This document shows positions 12,070 through 24,682 of a stretch of DNA of 64,000 nt, in pieces. The number at the start of each line of letters is the position of its first letter. The first letter of the stretch is position 1. Origin of the DNA: Anopheles merus (taxonomy: Eukaryota; Arthropoda; Insecta; Diptera; Culicidae); NCBI RefSeq assembly GCF_017562075.2, contig NC_054083.1:33290755-33354754 (forward strand), read 5' to 3'. The position numbers and the translations under genes were made by a program. The notes beneath the pieces are model-generated. The model searched no databases. It saw nothing but the letters and a program-made list of their open reading frames with translations, and was not told the DNA's origin.

Positions 12070-15000
12070 CGAAGGTATGGGTCGCCGTTTTCGTGCGTCG
12101 TCGAGTATCTGTGCGGGCTGCTGTTTTGCTGCGTGTAAGGCGAAGCCGTTTGTTTTCCTCTCGTTCGTTTCAACTAATTCCATTTTTATACCGGTGGCCA
12201 ACCCTGCCAATGGCCAACACAAACCAACCGTTAAGCGGATAGCGTGCAACGAGATGTACCAAAACTTGGCTGTGCAATCATTTCTTTCCTAGAGAGAGAG
12301 AGAGAGAACCCCTAGAGAGCAAGTTGGTGAACTGGTGGAAAGTTGTGTAGTTTGCTTTGCAGCAACAGGCCGTTTGTTGACTTTCCAACAGTTCCAGAAT
12401 GTGCAAGAAAGCGTTTAAAATAGGCGTTATATCACATTGCCGCCATACTTCCACCAGAGGATCTATTCTTCGGAGATTGGAAGATTCTGATCGAAAACGA
12501 AAACGATCGTCATCTGTGATCGGGTACGATGAGCTGCCAATGCCAATCGTAGTCGTAGTAGGCAGTGTGGATGTGTTCTTTCTCCGTGGAAACATGCCTT
12601 AAAGAAAAACCGAAGGAAGATGTGATTGCTACGACGAGTGCTCGGTTTAAACTACACAATATTTTAGCTTACGACGTACAGAGGAGAGAAGAAAAACAGT
12701 GATCCTCGCAACTGGAAGATGAGGATTCAAAACACGTTACATGGCTCTTTAACTTTATTCGAATAAGAAAAGATAAACACCAATATTATAACTGGACCAA
12801 TAAGAGCGTAATCGTAAGAACGAGTGTGCGAGAGACGTATTAATTCGTTCCCAATTGCTTTTGGTAGGAGGTTACACGGCTGGCCAACCGAAAGAGAGGC
12901 GATCATTGTAACGTAAGCGATAGAAATTAAGCGAAAAAGGAGAAGGGAGCGTTGTAGTATTACTACCCCGAAGAAAAAAATCGAATAGTATCGCATTCTG
13001 ATTCACACTCGTTAATTTATGAACCTATTAAGCGGTAGATGTAGTGTTTCGCCCTGCCGAAGCCGAAGATAGTGCCCCCCGGGGGCAGTGTGTCCGTCAG
13101 GGCGTGTGTAGTTTTAATAAGTAACGAATCAAACAAAAATCGAATCTCTCGTTCTTGCCTTCGAAAGTCGAAAAGAATCTTTTTACAAAACGGAACCCTA
13201 AAACAACAAGCTGTTTCCCCCCCCCCCCCCCCTCCCTTCTCATATTTAACTCTTTAACGCCACGACAACCTAAACAAACGTGAAACGAAAACTCCAAACT
13301 AGTAGTAGCGTAAAGGAAACTAATAAGTAATGAATTTTAAAATCGCTTCCTTCTCGTGCGCTTCCAAGTCGTTCCAAGAGAGAGAAAGGGGAGAAAATTA
13401 AATAAATGAAAATAGGAGCAAATTAACATAACTCTCTGGCCGCAACCGCTCAGTGTGTCCACGGTGTGTGCGAGGGCATTGCGGAGAGAAGCGTTATAAG
13501 ATCGGACATTTTTCGATATCTTCCACACTTAAAGCAATTATCTGGAACTAGCCTTACTATGAAGAAAAAGATAAAAAAAAAAACAATTGAAATCCTATTA
13601 CCGAAATCTCTCTAGGTATACACACAATTTAAAATGAGTAACTTATAAATAAATAAACAAAAGAAAAACGATCGCCATACGCGGGTCCGGCGACGTAAAC
13701 GAAACGCCTAAAGGAGTAGCGAAGTCCGCGCGGTTCGTAGTAATAATTATATATTTCGAATAGAATCTTGGCCCTATTTACCAGAAAGCATCCAGCAGTA
13801 GCGGCATATGCCTGCTAGTAGAAAGCGTAAAGACAGTTCCATTTACATACCGGATCGATCGATCGAGAAAGAAGAAATAGTAATTTATCATTCCTTACCT
13901 TGTACCAGCATCACAACAAGCGAATTGCTTGTAGTAGTAATAAATATCTCCCGTTAAAGTATTTATGTTGAAAAATAAACAAACTTTCTCTGCTCGAACC
14001 TCTGCCGTTTCGGAATGGTGTTTTAGGATGAAAGGGAAAGAAACTTCTGGTCACATTCTGTTTCCGTTGCTGACGATGAAATCATTAGCTTTTGCGAATG
14101 TTTTTTTTTCTCTTCTTTATGTATTAATCTATTATAATCCTACGTTCCCTTCCCAGTCCCGGTGAGCATTACAACTCACTCCGCTCACTCTTTCCTTCAA
14201 TCCTCTATACTGTTCCCTTTATGCGACCCACACCTGTGTGCTTTAGAAGAAAGACACACTTTTACCAGTCCACAAATAGCCTCCTCTTGAGCGGCGTCCA
14301 CTCCCAGCGTCAACTACACACGATATTACATCCCCTTACAACCTGCCCCATATAGAGCCGTCCTTTCCGGAGTAAGAGTAAGTGAGCAAAACACGCGACA
14401 TGAGGCCACCTTCTAAACCCTCAAAAGCATATTCAACTACCTTTTCGAATGGCCACCCGCTCTCGCTAATGTTTGGATCTAGTGGAGTTGGATCAAACCT
14501 TTCCCCCGAATAGCACAAAAAATATGCCCTTAGCGAGTATCTTTGCTTAATCCTTTTTTTTTTGCTTCTTTTGCAAAATCATAAAAAACTCCCCTAAAGA
14601 GGAGGAACTCTTTCCTCTTGCTGCTATGCGCTGCTGCTGCTTCTGATGCTATATTAGCACACTACCTTTTGGAACTTTCTGAACTGTCTGGAAGAAAACG
14701 ATTGTACCAAGCCGCTCTCTATCTGTGTGTGTGTGTGTGTTTGTTTTTTTTTCTACGTAATTTATGGAAGCGCCATACGCGCAGCGCTTCTATAACCTAT
14801 AGTAAAGTGGAAACAACGGTGAATTAAGGATAATATTGGCATTGCAAAAGCTGCTGCTGCTGTTACACAGTGTCCCCCATACACGCGTGTCTGTCGTGTC
14901 GTTCAGTGTGCTTTGCTAATTAAATGTTACAAAATGTTCAACATCTAATTAAAACCGCCACACACTACGCGGGTTATGCCTGAGATTGCCGGTAAGCTTG

Positions 15001-15131
15001 AGCCGCTACTATCTCTCCTTCCCCCAGTACCAGACCGATTGCAATTTAAAATGCTGCATGTGTGACTAATGTTTCAAAAACATCCTTCCACACGCCTCCA
15101 AAATGGACGCCCCCTAAGTGCCGGTCACTGC
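12070..15131. other. Convergent 3' UTR region
   Basis: No coding sequence is supported. This AT-rich stretch lies between two convergent stop codons, that of the zinc-finger gene (12069) and that of the PDZ gene (15132). Plus-strand AATAAA hexamers at 13648-13653, 13652-13657, 13939-13944 and 13974-13979 suggest a long 3' UTR of about 1.6-1.9 kb for the zinc-finger gene. A C-homopolymer sits near 13217-13231 and a short (GT)n near 14713-14731. Confidence 0.5.
13648..13657 (+). terminator. Overlapping AATAAA poly(A) signals
   Basis: Two overlapping AATAAA hexamers lie about 1.6 kb after the zinc-finger stop codon. They are candidate 3' end signals, with further ones at 13939 and 13974. Confidence 0.4.
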
Positions 15132-18100
15132 TTAAAGACGGGCAATCTCGGTGAGGTTGGGATTGGATTTTTTGCCCGAGCCGGACGCACCACCACCACC
15201 ACCACCACCAGCCAGAGTCGAATAGTAGCCCGCTTTGTCGTGCACGTGTTCCACCAGCCCGGCGCCGGACGTTCCTGCCCCACCGGTCAGTGGGGCCGTC
15301 TCGAGACACTCGCAGGACAGACTGGAGTCGGACCGGTTGTACGGTCCGCCGAGCAGATTCTCCGTCGATTTCGTAGTGATCGTGGTGGTCGTGGTGGTCG
15401 TTTCCTGCAGGAACTGGGTCGGCGGGGGCGCATAGTTTTCCACGTCGACAAACGCCGAGTACCGCTCGTAGCCGTTCCGCTTCGGGATCGAGTTCCGGTG
15501 CTGGATGGTGATGGTGGTCTGGGTGCGCGTTGCCGTCGGTAGGTTGGTGGTGGCGGCGGCGGCCGCCGCTGCCGCAGCAGCTGCTTTAGCGCCAACCTCG
15601 AGATAGCCGTACCCGTAGCCGTACCCACCGTAACCCTTCATCGCCAGATTGTCCCACGATTTGGGCTTGTGTACGGTGGCGGGCAGTGGCGGTGGCGGTG
15701 GATAGATGGCAAGTTGCTGTTGCGCCCCCTGTTGGCCCGCCAACCCGGCGTGGTGTTGCGGATGGACGTACTTCTGGATGTAGTAGTGGTGCTGGTGGGT
15801 GTGCGGTGGCCGCCCGCCACCGCTACTGAGCGGGACGAGTGCACCGCTGGTGGTGGAGCCGCTCCCGGCCGGCGGTTTCTTGTGGAGCGAACCGGACGCG
15901 GACACGGTGGTCGACTCGCTGTGCGGCTCCCAGTAGAGCGTGTCGGTGCTGATGGAGGTGCTGTAGGAGGCGGGCGAGTTTTCGGCCGCCGGGTTGAACT
16001 CGCTCGACGTGCAGGAGTGCAGACTACAGTGGCTGGCGAGACTAGCGTTTAGATCGTACACTTTCGTATGGTGATGATCCTGGAACAGAGGGTAAATGCA
16101 ATGGCAGGGAGTGGTGGTGGGGTGGGGTGGGGGGGAGTAATGGAGGGAATTGTTGGAAGCAGAAAGCGGAAAAGAGATGGCAGCATGAAGATTCGTACTG
16201 TTGCTAGCGCGTTTTAAAAATACTCAAACACTAAAATGGATAAATGGTCGGTGGTCTTGATCCTAAGATGGCAAGGACTAGACAGTGAGATGGAAAGGGC
16301 ACGACAAAAAAACATGACACAGAACAAAGGACACAGAAAGAGAGAGGGATTAACTCAGGAACTGGGTAACCTAAAAAAACGACGACTCCCTATTTCCTAT
16401 TTCCCACAACAAAAGCTGCTTTACCAGAACATAAAACGTGCTAAAGCCGTCCCAAAATCCGGAAGAATTTCCTGAAGAATCAAGGCCCTCCGCTTACGCC
16501 GCAACTAGTCCATCGAAACTTACGTGCTTATCTTTATGTCGATACAGATAGTTCGACTGTGTGTGGGACTGATGTTGTTGCTGCTGCGGCTGCTGCTGCT
16601 GCGGTGAAATGTGTGGCTGTGACTTTGGCCGCGGTATACGATCCTTCCCGCCCGACTCCTTGCCCTCCCGGTCGCGGTGTTTGTGCTTGTGGTGGTGGTC
16701 CTTGTGGTGCTTCGACTTGCGCCGCGACGGAACACACTGTGGATCGCAGCACGGGCTGGCCAGATCGTACGCATCCAGGCTGGTGTTATCCTTGTCGGCG
16801 CCACCGCCGCGCCCCTTATCACTGCTGCTGCTGCGCAAAAAGTGGCCCATGCACGGGTTGCACGAGTGGCCGTGCAGATGGCCGCTGCGACGCGACCCGG
16901 ACCCCGATTTGCCCGATGCCGCTTTGGTGTCGTAATTGTGAAGACTTTTCGTTGGCGAGGACTGTTGCTGCTGCTGCTGCTGCTGCTGCTGTTTGCAGCC
17001 ACCGCCCAGGGAGCTACTGTCTAGGGAGGAGCCACGCATCATATGCTGATGGTCCTTGCAAAGTTTGGCCGCTTTTGGGTTGCCCTGGGGTTGCTGCGCA
17101 CAGGTGGAGTACTCGGTGCCGCTGGCTGCGTCACACGTGCCCGCTTGCGAGGGATGGATCACGTAACGGTAGTTACTGTCCAGGCACTGGGAATGAGCAG
17201 GGGAAAAAGTGTGGCCAAATTATTCTTACACCCATTGGTTACTTGAATTCACACCGCAGACTTACATGATAGGCCAGCATAAATTGTGCCGGTGGCGGTA
17301 CGATGTACGTTTTCTGCCGGAGTAGCTTCTTCACGTCCTCGGTGGAGGCGGCCGGCCGGCAAAACGAGGGCCCGGAGCCGCCAGACTCGACGTCCGTGGT
17401 TGAGCCGGGATCGGCATCGTCGGTGGTGGAAGTGGCCGTCGCCTTCTTGCGGGCCGGCAGGCTGTGCGTTTTCCACTTGCCTTCCAGCAGTTCGCGCTCG
17501 CGCAAACAGATCCGCTCCAGGTCGGCCATCTTGCTTTTGAGCAGATCCTGCAGCTGGATGTACTTCAGGTGTAGTTCCACCTGAGGGAAAGGAAATAGAA
17601 TACATTTCAAATGCTAAACAACTCGGTTACCTGGTACCTTCCTCCTACCTTCCGACAGCAGTCTTCGAACAGTACCACCATGCGCATTCGATTATCACAG
17701 TTTTTGATAAAGTTGACCAGATCCTTGTGTTCGGCTTTCTCCATGTCGTAACCGTTGATCGACAGGATGACGTCCCCCTCGCGCATACCGGCCCGGTACG
17801 CAGGGCCATCGTACTCGACGTAGTCCACGTACGTGATTACCTCGACCTCCTGCTCCTTCTTGTAGTGTATGCCGTAGCTCTGCAGCGTGAAGCCGTACGA
17901 GCCGTTCTTCTTCTCCACGATGATCGTACGCCGGCGTCGGTCCTCGTCCGGCTTGGTGGAAGTTACCCGGTCCGGTTTTACCTTCTCCAGGACCTGGGAC
18001 TGCAAAATGGCAGAATGGTGAAGGGGGTAAAACGGCGTTTAAAACACGTTTAAGTATTACGATTGTTTAGATGTCACGTCCCACGATCAAACAACATTGC

Positions 18101-21100
18101 TCATGGGTTCTGAATTCCTGCATATGCAGGATTTGAATATCCCGCAAATGGGGCACATCAATAAGTCACACAAAGCCTAAAGGTCTAGATAGTTTACTCT
18201 GAAGTCTTGAATACATATTAAAGAATTTCTCGGATAATAGTTCAAAGTCTAAAGAAAAGGATGTTCTTAAGTTCAGAGGAGATATGACAGCCTCAAACCA
18301 TAAATCCCTTGAGTAGATTCATTCTGAAGACGATTCTAACCGGCTGATCTGCAAGAAATGATACAAGTTACTACATTGCAACAGATATGTAACTCAAGAG
18401 ACAGGATAGATCCATCGCTGAGGACTCCTTGCTAAGTTATCCATTATCCTATGATCCACTTCCTAAGATGACCTAGGATACCTTAATCAGCAATCAACCT
18501 TGTCAGTTAGAGCGCGCTCTGTCATCTATCGCACAAGTCATCAAACTCGAACAAACGCTTAGACAGGTACCAAGCGATGTTTATCTAGTTTGTTCGAGAG
18601 TGTCTGACGGTGTGCCTCCAAACAACTCTCAACGTTTGTTCGAGTTTGAAGTACTGTTCTATAGGTAACAGAGCGCACCCTTAGAGTCAAAATCAATTAT
18701 AAAACATGGCAAAGACCTTCTAAATCTATTTCACAAAAAGAAAAATCAGAGCCCAAGACTCAGGAGACCCAAAAATAGCTTGCTATGATTTCAATGATTC
18801 AACCAGCGAATAGACTTTTAGTAATCCAAAGACATTCTGCGATATTCGTAATTTTCTCTCTCAATGAAGAAATTTTATATAATCTAAAAACGGTAGGACT
18901 TCAGTTATACGGTTGACTGGGCTTTTTTTACGAAATAAAAAAAAAACTGAAGGACTTTGTTAAACGGACACGAGATGTCTTCTGAGAAATGTGTGTACAT
19001 CCGTGACCGAGTAAAGGTTAATCGAAGTACTAAGCAATAAGTAAGCGATGTAGACTTACGCGACACACGCTGATGATATACTGTGGATATCATTGGTCTG
19101 CGGCTCTCCTATGTAGCAGAAGCCTACCAAGGGATCGAGCAGGCGGCAGAGAACCTCGGATTGCAGATAAACGAGGCAAAGACCAAACTGATGGTGGTAA
19201 CATCAGCGGGCCTACCAATAAATAATCAGAAACTGCGTAGGCGTGACGTACAGATAGGTGAACGCACTTTTGAAGTCGTCCCACAATTCACCTATCTTGG
19301 GTCAAAGGTCAGCAACGACAATAGCATGGAAGCTGAGTTGCGCGCAAGAATGCTGGCTGCCAACCGGTCATTCTACAGCCTGAAAAATCAGTTCACCTCA
19401 AAGAACCTGTCGCGACGGACGAAGCTGGGACTATATAGTACCCCTGGGACCTGCGAGCTGGGACTATATAGTTCCTCTTAGCCGCGTTCGAGAAGAAGAT
19501 GCTTAGCAGGATACTTATAATGACGAGCTATACGAGATGTACGGCGACCTCACTGTCGTACAGCGTATCAAGCTCGCCAGGCTCCGATGGGCTGGCCATG
19601 TTGTACGCATTAAAACGGATGACCCAGCCCAGTGAAGTCTTTTTAGGCCGTTCACAAGGACAGAGGAGGCGTGGTAGGCCCAAATTGAGGTGGCAAGATG
19701 GCGTGGAGGCGTCCGCCATTATGGCCGGGATAACGGACTGGCAGACGAAGGCGCGAGACCGTGAGCGGTTTCGGACACTCCTGAGGCAGGCCAAGGCCGC
19801 AAAGCGGTTGTAGCTAACCGGATAAGTAAGTAAGTAAGTAGACTTACGCCAGAAGTTTGGATGCAGACTGGATCAAATTTTGATAGAATTGGATTGGAGA
19901 TCTTAAGAGCATTTTCGAGTACAATCCGGGATGAAGTGTACTTTTGAGAATGAAAAATATAAATGAATTAAAAAGAATTTCGTTGAATGCACTCAATGCA
20001 TCTAAGATAACAATATTCATCTTAAACTGAAGAAAAGAACCCAGGACCACCCAACATCAGGTTCTGCTTATTTGATAGTTCATTTCTGAAAGTACAACTG
20101 TTACAATGACAATGCTCTTGTTGCAGTCTTTTCTATTTCTGTCCTCACATTATTCCCCAATCATACCACCAAGCCTTTCCCTCCAATAATGTCTTTGCCT
20201 TTGTTATCTTTCAATCAACTAATGGTTGTATGGGGTAGTGGTGGTTGGCGTAGTGGAACCGTATGCTCATTTTGAAGTACTCGCTGTGCTCCTACAGGTG
20301 TCGCACTCTTAAAAAGAACCACACTCAAAAAAGGAAAGAAAACCCCACCAAACAAGTGTGTGGACCACCTTGTTGTACATGCACTACACGCTATCGTGCA
20401 TGGTGCATCCTTGCCTCTTGTCGAAAAAAAAAGATCATCATCTCCACACTCTCCTCTTCAATGAAAAGAAGAGTGCAGCATGGTATAGTGCAGCGCCACA
20501 AACCACAAACACACGGTGTCGTGTCCCTTTTGTTTTCGCCTGCCTTAAGAAGCTGACACAGTAAATGGGATATGTGTTTTCGTGTGCTTTTTTAGCGAAC
20601 AAAAGCGCTCCCGCTCCCTGGTGCTCGACCCTGGGGGGGGAAAGGATAAGTGGCATCGCTTTTGATTATTGCAAGGCAACGACCATCGCCCAACGGGGTC
20701 TCTTCCAGGTCGTCCCGGTGGCGGTCTTGCTGTCTGCCTACTTACAGCTAAAGTGGCTGTTCGCCGCGTCCAAAGGGCTGCTGCTGGAAGGCATTTTTCC
20801 ACCATCGGCCACAAAAACACAAGCCACAACAAGAAGGAACCATTTAATTTCAAGGAATCGTGTCACCACCATCATGGGCCTCCTTTTCGACTCACTTTCT
20901 ATCATGTGGATGGGTGTAAAGAGGTGAGGAAGAGACGGGAAAGCTTCCTCCCACTGCAAGGGATAAGCATTTCGTAAGCTATCGATTTCTTCCATTCTGC
21001 CTGCTGCTACCTAAGAACGATGGCGACGGTCACCACCACCATCACAACAATGTAAATTCATGCCTCCACCGGCTTTCGAAGGGTACATGCCGCCGCTAGT

Positions 21101-24100
21101 GGATGTGGGAAAGGAAGCAACACCACAAGGGCTTAGGGGAAGGCACAATCAACAATAATGGTCGCAAGCCACGTGAGCGTCAAGTAGTCGAAGGGGGAGA
21201 GAAACTGTCGTTCAACGAGCGGTCGTATGTCACGTGAACAAGGCGCGTCATTTCCACCCGCTCTCGGAAGATTATGGTGGCGAAGCAGGCTGTGGAAAAG
21301 CGTAGAGGGAACCCTCTAAAGCAACGCGGAAGAATAGTGTGAGCATAGACGAAGATAGAACCGGAACTAACAAGGATCTTTTGCAAATAAAGGATCCAGT
21401 TCCAGCTGGTGTTGGTGTGCCGGCCCGGTCTGTAACCGCAGGTCACTGCTGCCCGAGCAATGGGCAGAGTAATATGCAATCTGTCATCAGGTCCCTCCGG
21501 GTGGGGTTGATGTTTGGGAAGGTATGGGCTAAGCTGTACAAACAAACCGGGACGACTTTGTCGGCACAGACGTGCACTCAAGAATGGCGAGACTTCTCGC
21601 AATTGATGGATATGAATGGAAATAGCTCCGCTAAGGGTGGAAGAACCCCCACATACACACTCACAACCACACCAGAGGGTGACAAAATAAGGAACATCCT
21701 TCTTCAATTCATCGTTCTGAATGAAGTAGGCATAGAATCACCGGCATAGATAATGGGGGACACGATATGGTTGGGTGGTGGCGGTGGTTCGAATGTGTCG
21801 CAATGTTACAGTTATTAAAAGTGAACCATCACACGCTAGTGATAGAAGAGTGGCAAGCGGTGGGGGGAGGGGAATTTTGGGAGCATTCCGTCGTTTTTAA
21901 TCTTGCAATATTTTTCGAGACGCTCGTGCTGCTGCTGCTCTAGGGTTTATAAATCAGGCAACCGGAAAAGCTATTTCTGCTGATTGAGGAAAATAAATCC
22001 TTAAAGTGTGGGAGAGAAAAACAAGGAGGAACACGGATTCTTTTTTAATCTTTTAGCATCGCTCTGCATAAACCGTGAAGAGTAATTGCTTCTTCGTCAG
22101 CATTTTGCAAGAGGTTGTAGAGTGTTCTCGAGACCATTTGCGTACATCATTTGTTTGTTGTTTTGTTTGGTTTGAAGAAAGACGCGAGATCACCGGATAA
22201 GCTTAGATAGAAACGTCTTTTATAAAGTGCTCTAAGTAACTATGAGATGGTAACGTGATACAGTCGTCAACTCGCACAACCTTATAACAAGCCGATCATG
22301 GGTTCAAGGCCTGTACGGACCGAAAGTCCCTCACATGCAGGATTAATGTTAGAAATGTGGCTAGACTAAGGTGGCTAGATAAACTGCAGGACGGAGTGCT
22401 TAGCTATGATTTTGGATGGAGATTTCTATGGAGATTGACCGATAGGGATGGTGATTTCCATGGAGAGTGGCAGATAGGGAATTGTGGTTGCTAAGGACTT
22501 TGTATGAGTTGCTAAGTAACTTTGGACTACAGCCTCAACTCACTGGTTGAACTTCGATTCCCTGTCAACTATTGAATATGTGCTTTTTAGCTGGCACGTT
22601 TTTCCATACAAAAAAATAATGAATTTTTTCGCGCCATGAGATTTTTATGAAATTTTCAAAAACCGGTTTTCCTATTCAAACGCATGCTTTTTAATTGAAC
22701 TGTCAGCCAACTATCATTTGAATTGAACTGAGCGTTCAACTAAAAAGCATGCCAACTAAAAGGCGTTCAACTATTGAATTCTGAAACTCGTATTTAAATC
22801 TATTAAATAACTTCAATATCAAGTACTTCGTCAATTTTGAGTCAACAGTTCATAATTTCTTCTAATTAGGGAATGTTCTGCTTAAGAAAATATTATTTTT
22901 CATAGAATTTCGAAAGCGGATGTTGTGTCTCCCCCAACCCTTTGGCTGAACCTGTCAGATATTTCACCTGTCAAATAGTTCATTTCGCTGTATTTTTCAC
23001 CTCATGTAGCCGCGCGGTGACTGTACCTAGCTGTCAAATTAAGATTTGTCAAACTGGACACTAGACGAACCGACCTGTAGTAATTTATGGACCTTTGGAT
23101 AAATAGTCAAGTAACCATTGGCTTTAAGCAGATCAGGGCTAGAGGTCGAGTGTCAAGAGTAGTTCCGCCGACCCAGAAGAAATCACTTAAGGATTTAGGG
23201 AAAATAGTTTTATGTGAATAACATTAAAATGAATCACATATTTCTACGGAGGATTTGATTTATATACACACAAACTGTGCTTTTTGAGGTCTATGCCAAG
23301 AGACCGGCGACTGTGTTCAACTGTATTCTGCATTCAATAAACATTATGGATTTAGAGCATCTTCATTAGGCTCTTTTCAATGTATTATGCTGTTCTCCAA
23401 TGTAGCAACCGTGCTTAGTCTAGGCCTGCTGTTTTAGTATGCTGGCTTTATGAGATTATATTTATCCTAATTGTGGTTCGGAGTGCTACCTCAATCGGAC
23501 TTTTTTCGGTCTTCTTGATGACTCTTTCCAGCGGCCCTAGCGAAGCCTGAAATGTGGGCCACAAAGATTTCATAGATGGCCAAATTTTTGGCTAACTTTA
23601 TTCAAAATTATATATTCCTAATACTTCAAGACCAAATTTCAGATTCAGTTTTATAGAACTGTGGATATGAGTCATATCCAGGTTGTGTTTTCTTGTCAAA
23701 TAAATATTCCTTCGCTATCTATTTAGCTAAATATATGGCCAAAAATGACCCTCAATAATGTTCCTTTTGAGGCAATGCTGCCCGCACAAAGACAAATTTG
23801 GAGACCCTTGCCTTAGGCGACTGGGACGCCTCCCACCCAACCAATAATGACATCAATAGTTTCTTAAAACGCCATTAAGAAAATTAGGGCATAAGAAAAC
23901 TGATTCGGTGTCCCAGGAAAATTAGTTAATAAATGAATACCAACAACATTCGCCCGTTTTTTTTTAACTTATCGATATGATGGCTCATTATTGAATATTT
24001 CAAATTCCAAAGTAATATCAACTTCCAGACACGAGCGAGAAGCAATTGCCACCATCACCCTGCTGAAGGAGAACGGTTAGAAACACAATGCCCGTTTAGT

Positions 24101-24682
24101 GCAACTGTTTGCCGCCACCGTCGTCATGCCTTTGCCATATTCAGTCTAGACTCCGGGGCACAAAGTAAGAAATCAAACACATTCCACCACTCTCCACCCA
24201 CTTCCTATTGTAAGTGCGAATGTTAATTACACTCTTCTTACAGCAGGCACGTTTGCGTCTCCATTGGAAACGCACGAACATCACCGCCGGGAGCATACTA
24301 ATGGGATCCCGTGGCGGCGACGACTACGACGACGGTGATTACAACTTAAAAAAAAGCACACCGCATGACATCAGCACGACAGAGGAGGAAAGCGACTGGC
24401 GGCGCTTCTCGGCGAATGATTTCCCGCGGTGGGAATGATTATTGTTTCGCACGCGCCCGTTACCCAACAGAAGGCGGCCACCTTCTTTCCCATATCTTTC
24501 CGTGCATCTCCCCCGAACGAGAGTGCAAATTGGTGCTTCCGCTCGCCCACTCTCCCTTGCTTGGTTGGTTTTATCCATTTCCCGCGTTCGATCCGCGTAC
24601 TTACCGACGACAATTCCAGCTCATCGTCGCTGTACAGATTGTTTCCGGAGCGATACTTCCGGCTGTTCCGGTCGGGGTTCAT
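15132..24682 (-). CDS. PDZ and coiled-coil scaffold, tamalin (GRASP)/CYTIP type, 784 aa
   Basis: Exons on the minus strand: 24682-24605, 17999-17649, 17580-17266, 17186-16524, 16079-15132. All are phase 0 and total 785 codons including the stop. The first exon (26 codons, MNPDRNSRKY start) lies across a 6.6 kb intron and is inferred from its ATG context, matching phase and a GTAAGT donor. Exon 2 carries a PDZ domain (about residues 50-135) with a YGFT carboxylate-binding loop at 61-64 and a REGDVILSINGYD core. It is followed directly by a leucine-rich helix (VELHLKYIQLQDLLKSKM), the same order as in tamalin and CYTIP. The C-terminal 500 residues are low complexity: poly-Gln, His/Lys-rich, Ser-rich and poly-Ala. 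Family role: scaffolds linking membrane receptors to cytohesin Arf-GEFs. The family is likely; the first exon is moderately sure. Confidence 0.8.
16963..16992 (-). repeat. CAG/CTG trinucleotide tract encoding poly-Gln
   Basis: An uninterrupted run of CTG/TTG triplets on the + strand encodes about eleven consecutive glutamines in exon 4 of the PDZ scaffold gene. Such tracts are usually length-polymorphic. Confidence 0.8.
18070..18185 (+). repeat. Decayed SINE copy
   Basis: The segment has a degenerate B-box (GGGTTCTGAATTCC). Its following body (GCAGGATTTGAATATCC, then ATAAGTCAC and AAAGCC) matches the order of words in the intact SINE at 46901-47113. No target duplication can be seen. It is probably an old relic. 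Confidence 0.45.
18510..18680. mobile_element. Harbinger-like MITE, 171 bp
   Basis: Imperfect terminal inverted repeats of about 47 bp frame this segment. The ends read GAGCGCGCTCTGT on the left and, reversed, GGGTGCGCTCTGT on the right. The inner arms are perfectly complementary (TCAAACTCGAACAAACG at left; its complement begins CGTTTGTTCGAG at right). A TTA trinucleotide lies at both borders (18507-18509 and 18681-18683), which fits the TWA target duplication of PIF/Harbinger elements. It has no coding capacity. Confidence 0.72.
19061..19837 (+). mobile_element. 5'-truncated, broken RTE-type non-LTR retrotransposon
   Basis: Translation gives the C-terminal part of a reverse-transcriptase polyprotein: LGLQINEAKTKLM, then FTYLGSKVSND, then the RRRGRPKLRWQDGV tail typical of RTE-like elements. 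The copy starts at about the catalytic YADD box, so it is 5'-truncated. It has frame breaks and an internal deletion or rearrangement near 19430-19480, where GGACTATATAGT is repeated. It ends in a short (TAAG)n tail. An 11 bp direct repeat, GTAGACTTACG, flanks it at 19050-19060 and 19838-19848 and is the target-site duplication. It is dead and lies sense-plus inside the intron of a minus-strand gene. Confidence 0.85.
22246..22400 (+). repeat. Diverged SINE copy
   Basis: The head region (ACAGTCGTCAACTCG and then ATCATGGGTTCAAGGCC) closely matches the tRNA-like head of the SINE at 46901-47113. The B-box is at 22301-22311. The body is more diverged and no flanking duplication was identified. Confidence 0.6.
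22682..22752. repeat. 19 bp inverted repeat, possible MITE core
   Basis: GCATGCTTTTTAATTGAAC at 22682-22700 is matched, with one mismatch, by its reverse complement at 22734-22752. Related words (CAACTATTGAAT) occur on either side near 22568 and 22770, which suggests a larger decayed palindromic element. Exact borders are not visible. Confidence 0.45.

Larger units (their letters stand above)
18000..24604 (-). other. 6.6 kb first intron of the PDZ scaffold gene, transposon-rich
   Basis: The intron is inferred from the exon model. No host coding exon was recognised in it. It contains SINE relics near 18070 and 22250, a Harbinger-like MITE at 18510-18680, an RTE fragment at 19061-19837 and an inverted repeat at 22682-22752. 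The rest (for example 20000-22200 and 22800-24200) shows nothing I can classify. Confidence 0.6.

Noticed and set aside
19083..19813. Plus-strand host gene
   Set aside because: The peptides are fragments of a broken RTE polyprotein lying between target duplications.
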